A DNA stretch of 64,000 nucleotides from Hymenobacter metallilatus (lineage in GTDB: Bacteria > Bacteroidota > Bacteroidia > Cytophagales > Hymenobacteraceae): contig NZ_RWIS01000001.1 in NCBI RefSeq assembly GCF_003944705.1, positions 682,001 to 746,000 on the forward strand. Reading direction: 5' to 3'. The notes under the pieces were generated by a model, which searched no databases, was not told the origin of the DNA, and was given only the letters and a program-made list of their open reading frames with translations. The position numbers were made by a program, and so were the translations under genes. This document shows, in pieces, positions 58,130 to 64,000 of the stretch (position 1 is its first letter; each line of letters begins with the position of its first letter).

Positions 58130-61100
58130 ATGACCCGCAATCAACTGTTGCTGCTGGGCCTGAGTGCTTCGCTGGCTTTCCAGCCGGCCCTGGCTCAGCA
58201 AAAAACCACTACCAAACCCGCCACCGTCACCAAAGCCCCCGCTGCTACGGCCGGTGGTGCCCGCCTCGTAGAGAAAGTAACCCGCAAAGGCTCGGAGCTG
58301 GTAATTCCCTACGAAAAATACGTACTGCCCAACGGCCTCACCCTCATTGTGGCCGAAGACCACTCCGACCCGCTGGTGCACGTGGATGTAACCTACCACG
58401 TGGGCTCGGCCCGGGAGCAGATTGGCAAATCGGGCTTTGCGCACTTCTTTGAGCACATGATGTTCCAGGGCTCCGACCACGTGGCCGACGAGCAGCACTT
58501 CAAGACGGTTTCCGCCTCGGGTGGTACGCTCAATGGCTCCACCAACCGGGACCGGACCAACTACTTTGAAACCGTACCCAGCAACCAGCTCGAAACCGCG
58601 CTGTGGCTGGAGGCCGACCGTATGGGTTTTCTGCTGGATGCCGTAACGCAGCCCAAATTTGAGAACCAGCGCAGCACCGTGAAAAACGAGCGGGGCCAGA
58701 ACTACGACAACCGCCCCTACGGTCTGGCCTCTGAAAACGTAAGCCGTACACTGTACCCCTACGGCCACCCCTACAGCTGGCTCACCATCGGCTACCTCGA
58801 AGACCTGGACCGCTCCGACGTAAACGACCTGAAAAACTTCTTCCTGCGCTGGTACGGCCCCAACAACGCCACTCTTACGGTGGGTGGGGATGTGAAGCCG
58901 GCTGAAGTAGTGAAGATGGTGGAGAAATACTTCGGCCCCATTGCCAAAGGCCCCGCCGTAGCGGCCCAAAAACTGCCCGCCCCCAAGCTCACCGCCGACC
59001 GGTACGTGAGCTACAAGGATAACGTGCGCTTCCCCATGCTGCAGGTGGTATTCCCGACGGTGCCCAGCGGCCACCCCGATGAATTTGCCCTGGATGCGCT
59101 GGCCGAAATTATCGGGCAGGGCAAAAACTCCCTGCTCTATAAGAACCTCACCAAAACCCAGCAGGCAGTGCAGGCCCAGGCCTACAACAGCACCTCAGAG
59201 CTGGCCGGCGAGTTCACCATTGTCACGCTGCCCTTCCCCGGCAAAGGTCTGGACAGCCTGGAGATTAAGGTGCGCAATACCCTCAAGGAGTTTGAGCGCA
59301 CCGGCGCTACGGCCGAGCAGGTAGCCCGCTTCAAGGCCAGCACCGAGGCCCAGATGATTAACGGCCTGGCTAGCGTACAGGGCAAGGTAAGCCAGCTGGC
59401 CGCCAACCAAACCTACTTCGGCAACCCCAACCGCCTGCCCGAGGAGCTGAAACAGCTGCGCGCGGTAACGCCCGCCGAGGTGAACCGCGTGTACAACCAG
59501 TACATCAAAGGCAAAAACGCCGTGGTACTGAGCGTGGTACCCAAAAACGGCAGCGTACAACCCGCCAAAGCCGACAATTTCACCGTGTCCAAGGACGGCT
59601 ACAAAGCCCCCGATTATGGCTACGACGGCCTGAAATACGTGAAGGCCACCGATACTTTCGACCGGAGCAAGCAGCCCGGCTCGGGTGCCAACCCGGTGGT
59701 GCAGGTGCCTGCCGTATGGCAGGCCTCTTTCCCCAATGGCCTGCGTCTGATGGGCACCCGCAACACCGAAATTCCGACCGTAACGATGCTGCTCACTATT
59801 CGGGGGGGCCACCGCCTGGAGCAGAGTATGCCGAATAAAGCGGGTATTGCGGCCCTCACGGCAGGCATGATGAATGAAGGCACCCAGAAGTACACCGGTG
59901 AGCAATTCAGCTCCGAGCTGGACAAGCTGGGCAGCGCCATCCGGGTGAGCACCGGCGACGACAACACGACCGTGTACGTGCAGAGCCTGACCAAGAACCT
60001 GCCCGCTACTATGAAGCTGCTGGAAGAGCGCCTGCTGCGCCCACGCTTCGATGAGGCCGACTTCAACCGCCTCAAGAAGCAGGCTCTGGAAGGCATTGCC
60101 AACCAGAGCACTCAGCCGGTAGTTATTGCCGATAAAACCTTCTCCCGCCTCGTGTACAGCGCCGGCGACATTATGCAGGTGCCTCTGAGTGGCTCAGTGG
60201 CCACAGTTACGGGTATTACTCTCGACGACGTAAAGCAGTTTTATCAGCAGAACTACGCCCCCAACGTGAGCTACCTGGTGGCCGTGGGCGACGTAGACCA
60301 GGCGGGCCTCACCAATCAGCTGGGCTTCCTGAAAGGCTGGGAGCAGAAAAACGTGACCTTGCCGGCCGGCATGGCCACTACCCAGCCCGATAAAACCCGC
60401 ATCTACTTCGTAAATAAGGAAGGCGCGGCGCAGTCGGAAATCCGCATCGGCTACCTCACCCCGCTCACCTACGATGCCACCGGCGACTATTACCGGGCGT
60501 ACCTGAGCAACTACCTGCTGGGCGGGGCCTTCAACTCCCGCATCAACCTGAACCTGCGCGAGGATAAGGGCTACACCTACGGGGCCCGCTCGGGCTTCCA
60601 GGGTACGCGCTACGTGGGCCCCTACACCGCCCAGGCCGGCGTACGCGCCGATGCCACGGCCGCTTCGGTGAAGGAGTTCATGAAGGAAATTCAAAACTAC
60701 CGCAATGGTATTTCCGATGACGAGCTGCAGTTCCTGCAGGCTTCGGTAGGCCAGAGCGACGCGCTGCGCTACGAAACCGGCCAGCAGAAAGCTGCCTTCC
60801 TGAGCCGCCTGCTGGAGTACGACCTGCCTACCACCTACGTGAAGCAGCAGAGCGACATTCTGAAAGGCCTGAAGAAGGAAGATGTGCAGGGTATTGCCCA
60901 GAAATACCTGCCCGCCGACAACATGTACATTGTAGTAGTCGGCGACCGGGCCAAATCTTTCCCGGGCCTTGCGGAGCTGGGTTATGAGGTGGTAGAGCTG
61001 GATGTAGACGGTAACCGCGTGGCGGCTGCCGCTCCGGCTGCCGCCCCGGCATCGGCGCCGGTCCTGACGCCCCCGCTGGAAACAGAAAAAATGAAAGTAA

Positions 61101-61168
61101 AAACCAAGGACGCCGACGGCAAAAAGGAAAAGCGTAAGTCCAAGAAAGACAAGGACGAAGCCAAATAA
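58130..61168 (+). CDS. Secreted two-domain M16 zinc metallopeptidase
   Basis: The 1012-aa protein starts with a signal peptide (about 1-22, FQPALAQ) and an Ala/Thr/Lys-rich linker. The first M16 domain carries the zinc motif H105-F-F-E108-H109, with the third ligand near E187 in VKNERGQN, followed by YLEDLDRSDVNDLKNFFLRWYGP. The second domain (about 520-980) lacks an HxxEH motif but keeps AGIAALTAGMMNEGT and LREDKGYTYGARSGFQG. It is the usual non-catalytic half that closes the chamber. The C-terminus is Lys/Asp-rich. M16 enzymes of this kind degrade short peptides in the periplasm or at the surface. The ATG at 58130 precedes the signal peptide. Confidence 0.93.
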   Translation: MTRNQLLLLGLSASLAFQPALAQQKTTTKPATVTKAPAATAGGARLVEKVTRKGSELVIPYEKYVLPNGLTLIVAEDHSDPLVHVDVTYHVGSAREQIGKSGFAHFFEHMMFQGSDHVADEQHFKTVSASGGTLNGSTNRDRTNYFETVPSNQLETALWLEADRMGFLLDAVTQPKFENQRSTVKNERGQNYDNRPYGLASENVSRTLYPYGHPYSWLTIGYLEDLDRSDVNDLKNFFLRWYGPNNATLTVGGDVKPAEVVKMVEKYFGPIAKGPAVAAQKLPAPKLTADRYVSYKDNVRFPMLQVVFPTVPSGHPDEFALDALAEIIGQGKNSLLYKNLTKTQQAVQAQAYNSTSELAGEFTIVTLPFPGKGLDSLEIKVRNTLKEFERTGATAEQVARFKASTEAQMINGLASVQGKVSQLAANQTYFGNPNRLPEELKQLRAVTPAEVNRVYNQYIKGKNAVVLSVVPKNGSVQPAKADNFTVSKDGYKAPDYGYDGLKYVKATDTFDRSKQPGSGANPVVQVPAVWQASFPNGLRLMGTRNTEIPTVTMLLTIRGGHRLEQSMPNKAGIAALTAGMMNEGTQKYTGEQFSSELDKLGSAIRVSTGDDNTTVYVQSLTKNLPATMKLLEERLLRPRFDEADFNRLKKQALEGIANQSTQPVVIADKTFSRLVYSAGDIMQVPLSGSVATVTGITLDDVKQFYQQNYAPNVSYLVAVGDVDQAGLTNQLGFLKGWEQKNVTLPAGMATTQPDKTRIYFVNKEGAAQSEIRIGYLTPLTYDATGDYYRAYLSNYLLGGAFNSRINLNLREDKGYTYGARSGFQGTRYVGPYTAQAGVRADATAASVKEFMKEIQNYRNGISDDELQFLQASVGQSDALRYETGQQKAAFLSRLLEYDLPTTYVKQQSDILKGLKKEDVQGIAQKYLPADNMYIVVVGDRAKSFPGLAELGYEVVELDVDGNRVAAAAPAAAPASAPVLTPPLETEKMKVKTKDADGKKEKRKSKKDKDEAK

Positions 61169-61193
61169 CCTGTAGTCCGTCGCGCTGACGTAG

Positions 61194-61229
61194 TGCAAGC
61201 CCGGTTCCGGTGGAATCGGGCTTGTTGCA
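61194..61229 (+). terminator. Hairpin after the M16 peptidase gene
   Basis: TGCAAGCCCGGTTCC pairs with GGAATCGGGCTTGTTGCA, with one bulge. There is no T-run, so the termination role is only probable. Confidence 0.6.
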
Positions 61230-61419
61230 TTTCCGGGCGGTGGTTGGCCCCCGGGAGCCTTGGGCCAGAGCCCAGGCCGCATATACCGGAGCTAAATAAG
61301 CAGGTCCGCTTTGCGGGCGGCGGGCGGCGGAACCACTTACCCCCTCCGGAATGTAGCTTATGTGCAGCCGCCGGGCCGAAATCCGTATCTTTCCCGTGCC
61401 CGGATTAGGCGGCACCCTT

Positions 61420-64000
61420 ATGGTAGTGGAGAAAGACCCCGCAACAACTCGGGCCCTGGACGACGTACTGGCCCGCCTCAACGCATTTAAACGCAAGTTT
61501 TACCTGAGTCTGCTGGTGCGCGGCCTGGTGGTGGCCGGCGGCCTGGTGCTTAGCCTGTTTCTGGTAGTCAACCTGCTTGAGTACTTCCTTTACCTGCCCA
61601 CCTGGGTGCGGGCCGGGCTGCTGTTTGGGTTTGTGGGTGGCATACTCTACGCTTTTGGGCGCTGGATCTGGCAGCCCCTGGCCGCCCTTACCAACCTGCG
61701 CCGTATGCTCTCGGATGAGCAGGCCGCCCGGCGGGTAGGGGAGCTGTTTCCGGAAGTGCAGGACAAGCTGCTGAACGCCCTGCAGTTGCGCGGCCAGGCC
61801 CAGGAAAACGCCCTGCTGGCCGCCAGCCTGGAGCAGCGCGCCGGGCAGCTGCAGGGCGTAGAGTTCAGCCAGGGTATCAATATTCAGGCCCAGACCCGGC
61901 CGCTGTGGAAGTATGTGGCCGTGCCCGCCGCCGTGGTGGTACTGCTCCTGCTGGTGTACCCCAGCCTGTTTGTGCAAGGTACCGAGCGGATTCTGCATTA
62001 CGACCGGAAATACAGCCCACCCGCGCCCTTCCGGTTTGTGGTGGAAAACAAGCAGCTTACCGCTTTCAAGGGCGAAGATTTTGCGCTGAACGTGACGGTG
62101 GAAGGCGAGGCCCTGCCCAATGAAATCAGTATTCAGTACGAGGGCAAACAGCGCCGTTTGGTGCGCGAATCGGGCAGCCGGTTCCGCTTTGATTTCCGCC
62201 AGCTGCGCCGGAACGTGGAGTTTCAGCTTACGGCGGCAGGCTTTTCGTCGGGGGCCTATAACCTCCGGGTGAAAGAGCGGCCCAATCTGCGCGAATTTGC
62301 TGTGCGCGTGGCTTACCCGGCCTATCTGGGTAAGCCCGCCGAAACCATCCGCAACACCGGCAACCTCACCGTGCCCGAGGGCTCCGACCTGCGCTGGGAG
62401 TTCCAGACCGAAGCCACCGACCAGCTCCAGCTCAAGTTCCGTAATCCCAACGAAACCCTGACTGCCACTCCCGACGACGAGCAGTTCCTGCTCAGCCGCC
62501 GGGCTCTGCGCAGTCAGTCGTATTCAGTACACCTGCGCAACGCCGCAAGCCCCAACCGGGACCCCATCGAGTACCAGATTACCGTTATTCCGGACCAGGT
62601 GCCGGAGGTGGCGCTGGAGAGTTTCCAGGATACCACTTCCCAGCGCTACCTGGCCCTGGGTGGCACCCTCCGCGACGACTACGGCTTTTCCCGCCTGCAG
62701 CTGCACTACCGGGTGCTGAGCAAAGCCCGGCCTAATGCCGCCTATCAGGCCAAAGCCCTGCTCCTGGGCAGCGGCCCCAGCCAGAGCTACGCCTACCAGT
62801 GGGACACCCGCGCCCTGAATCTGCGCCCCGGCGACCGGCTGGAGTACTTCGTGCAGGCCTGGGATAATGATGGCGTACACGGTCCCAAAGCCGGCCGCAG
62901 CCGCACCGCCGAGTTCCGCCTGCCCAGCCGCGCCGAGCAGCGCCAGCAGCTGGCTTCCCAAAGCCAGGCCGTGCAAAGTCAGCTTAGCCAGGCGGCCCAG
63001 CAGAGCAAGAAAATGGAGCGGGAGCTGGCCAAGGCCGAGGACAAGCTGAAGGTGAAGCGCGACCTGAACTTTCAGGACCGTAAGCAGCTCAAGGATATGC
63101 TCGACCAGAAGCATCAGATGGACCAGGCCCTGGACGAGCTGAAGCGCCAGTTTGAGCAGCTCCAGGACCAGCAGAACCAGCTGGACCAGCAGAAGAATGA
63201 GCAGCTGGCTGAGAAAGCCAAGGAGCTGCAGAAGCTGATGGAAACCCTGCTGGACCCCGAAACCAAGAAGCTCTACGAGGAGCTGCAGAAGCTGCTGGAC
63301 CAGCAGAAGGACCAAAACCAGCCCGATATGCAGAAACTGCTGCAACAGCTGGAAAACAAGGAAAACACCCTGCAGAAAGAGCTGGAGCGCGCCCTCGAAA
63401 TGTTCAAGCAGCTGCAGTTTGAGCAGAAGCAGGACCAGGCCCTGGAAAAGCTCCAACAGCTGGCCCAGGAGCAGCAGAAGCTGGCCGAGGAAACCCAGAA
63501 AAACGACAAGCAAAACCCCGACAACAAGCTCAGCAACGAGCAGCAAAAAGCCAAAAACGAACAACTCAAAGACCAGCAGGCCGAGCAGCAGCAGAAGTTC
63601 GATGAGCTGAAGCAGGACCTCAAGGACATGAAGGAGCTGGACCAGCAGCTCGACGGCCAGAACGGGGCCGACGAGATGAAGCAGGACCAGCAGCAGGTAG
63701 ACGAGCAGCAGCAGCAAAGCCAGGAGCAGTTGGGCAAAAACCAGAATCAGAAAGCCAGCCAGAGCCAGCAGCAGGCCGCCCAGAAATTGCAGCAGATGGC
63801 CCAGAAGATGCAGCAGCAGCAGGAGCAGGAAGAATCGGACCAGCAGCAGCAGAACATCGACGACCTGCGCGACATCCTGGAAAACCTACTCAAGCTCAGC
63901 TTCGACCAGGAAAACCTGATGAAGCAGTTCCGGCAGGTAGACCAGCAGGACCCGCGCTTTGTGCAGCTCGGCCAGACCCAGCGCAAGCTCAAAGACGACG
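61420..64000 (+). CDS. DUF4175-family membrane protein (partial, C-terminus off window)
   Basis: The frame from the ATG at 61420 stays open to the window end (860 complete codons). Two hydrophobic segments near the start (LVVAGGLVLSLFLVVNLLEY; AGLLFGFVGGILYAFG) and one near residue 170 (AVPAAVVVLLLLVYPSLFV) anchor it in the inner membrane. Ig-like periplasmic segments follow (RPNLREFAVRVAYPAYLGK; YQITVIPDQVPEVALESF). A long coiled coil extremely rich in Gln, Lys, Glu and Leu then covers about 62940-63900. This layout is that of the Bacteroidota DUF4175 family, which is usually 1000 residues or longer. TATCTTTC, one base off the -7 consensus, lies 26 bases upstream. Function not established. 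Confidence 0.85.
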   Translation, partial: MVVEKDPATTRALDDVLARLNAFKRKFYLSLLVRGLVVAGGLVLSLFLVVNLLEYFLYLPTWVRAGLLFGFVGGILYAFGRWIWQPLAALTNLRRMLSDEQAARRVGELFPEVQDKLLNALQLRGQAQENALLAASLEQRAGQLQGVEFSQGINIQAQTRPLWKYVAVPAAVVVLLLLVYPSLFVQGTERILHYDRKYSPPAPFRFVVENKQLTAFKGEDFALNVTVEGEALPNEISIQYEGKQRRLVRESGSRFRFDFRQLRRNVEFQLTAAGFSSGAYNLRVKERPNLREFAVRVAYPAYLGKPAETIRNTGNLTVPEGSDLRWEFQTEATDQLQLKFRNPNETLTATPDDEQFLLSRRALRSQSYSVHLRNAASPNRDPIEYQITVIPDQVPEVALESFQDTTSQRYLALGGTLRDDYGFSRLQLHYRVLSKARPNAAYQAKALLLGSGPSQSYAYQWDTRALNLRPGDRLEYFVQAWDNDGVHGPKAGRSRTAEFRLPSRAEQRQQLASQSQAVQSQLSQAAQQSKKMERELAKAEDKLKVKRDLNFQDRKQLKDMLDQKHQMDQALDELKRQFEQLQDQQNQLDQQKNEQLAEKAKELQKLMETLLDPETKKLYEELQKLLDQQKDQNQPDMQKLLQQLENKENTLQKELERALEMFKQLQFEQKQDQALEKLQQLAQEQQKLAEETQKNDKQNPDNKLSNEQQKAKNEQLKDQQAEQQQKFDELKQDLKDMKELDQQLDGQNGADEMKQDQQQVDEQQQQSQEQLGKNQNQKASQSQQQAAQKLQQMAQKMQQQQEQEESDQQQQNIDDLRDILENLLKLSFDQENLMKQFRQVDQQDPRFVQLGQTQRKLKDD

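Noticed and set aside
62524..63737. Leu/Val-rich antisense frame opposite the DUF4175 coiled coil
   Set aside because: It is the reverse of CAG-, CTG- and GAG-rich codons. It gives leucine runs that resemble membrane segments but no real family.
1..64000. tRNA, rRNA or other structured RNA genes
   Set aside because: No cloverleaf with a TTCGA-type T-arm and no rRNA stretch was recognised by eye; a tRNAscan/Rfam run would be needed to exclude small RNAs.

Overview
The window is GC-rich chromosomal DNA from a Bacteroidota bacterium of the Hymenobacter / Cytophagales type. The evidence is a SusC/SusD pair, secreted enzymes ending in type IX secretion (T9SS) C-terminal sorting domains, TAnnTTTG (-7) promoter boxes, a DUF4175 protein, a DUF6952-like/thioredoxin pair, and carotenoid genes of the kind that make flexixanthin/myxol-type pigments. 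No rRNA, tRNA, CRISPR array or complete insertion sequence was seen.

Layout. 1-5.8 kb: lnt (cut by the window edge), rsmI, a pterin dehydratase with a NADAR-family protein, two small acidic hydrophilic proteins, a metallophosphoesterase, and a sigma factor with a TPR membrane protein. 5.9-8.2 kb: a secreted GH64 beta-1,3-glucanase. 8.5-14.4 kb: housekeeping (glyA, tatC, rpiB), a TetR regulator and two carotenoid genes. 14.9-31.1 kb: a beta-1,3-glucan (laminarin-type) utilisation locus with a 1468-aa multimodular GH16, a GH5 with CBM6, a 7TM-DISM membrane sensor fused to an IS1595-transposase-type zinc ribbon, SusC, SusD, a PKD lipoprotein and a lipoprotein GH16. 31.6-46.7 kb: mixed housekeeping (rRNA methyltransferase, SNF2 helicase, LolC/E-like permease, rbfA, thioredoxin, GDSL esterase, YgiB/YgiC-like pair) and small hypotheticals. 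46.9-57.4 kb: alpha-glucan metabolism (GT35 phosphorylase-like protein, a lipoprotein, two secreted GH13 enzymes, an MFS sugar transporter), interrupted by a frameshifted GxxExxY gene inside 55-bp inverted repeats. 57.4-64 kb: a small hypothetical, a two-domain M16 peptidase and a partial DUF4175 protein.

How the genes may work together. GH64 and the large GH16 are T9SS cargo and would attack beta-1,3-glucan outside the cell. SusC/SusD and the PKD lipoprotein would capture and import the oligosaccharides, and the lipoprotein GH16 and GH5 would trim them. The GH64, GH16 and susC genes share an upstream motif (GCGTGTGC-S-GTAAG) that recurs nowhere else I noticed. In two of the three it lies at exactly the same distance from matching TTG-N21-TAnATTTG promoters. 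The most plausible local candidate to bind it is the 7TM-DISM/zinc-ribbon fusion encoded between the GH5 and susC genes, which would be a membrane-tethered regulator built from a transposase DNA-binding domain. This is inference and the strongest lead in the window.

A second theme is repeats. About a dozen gene junctions carry long palindromes of unrelated sequence. Several of these overlap the stop codons of the adjacent genes, and one underlies the apparent N-terminus of a methyltransferase. An AT-rich repeat lies in frame inside lnt and again at the stop codon of the carotenoid desaturase gene.
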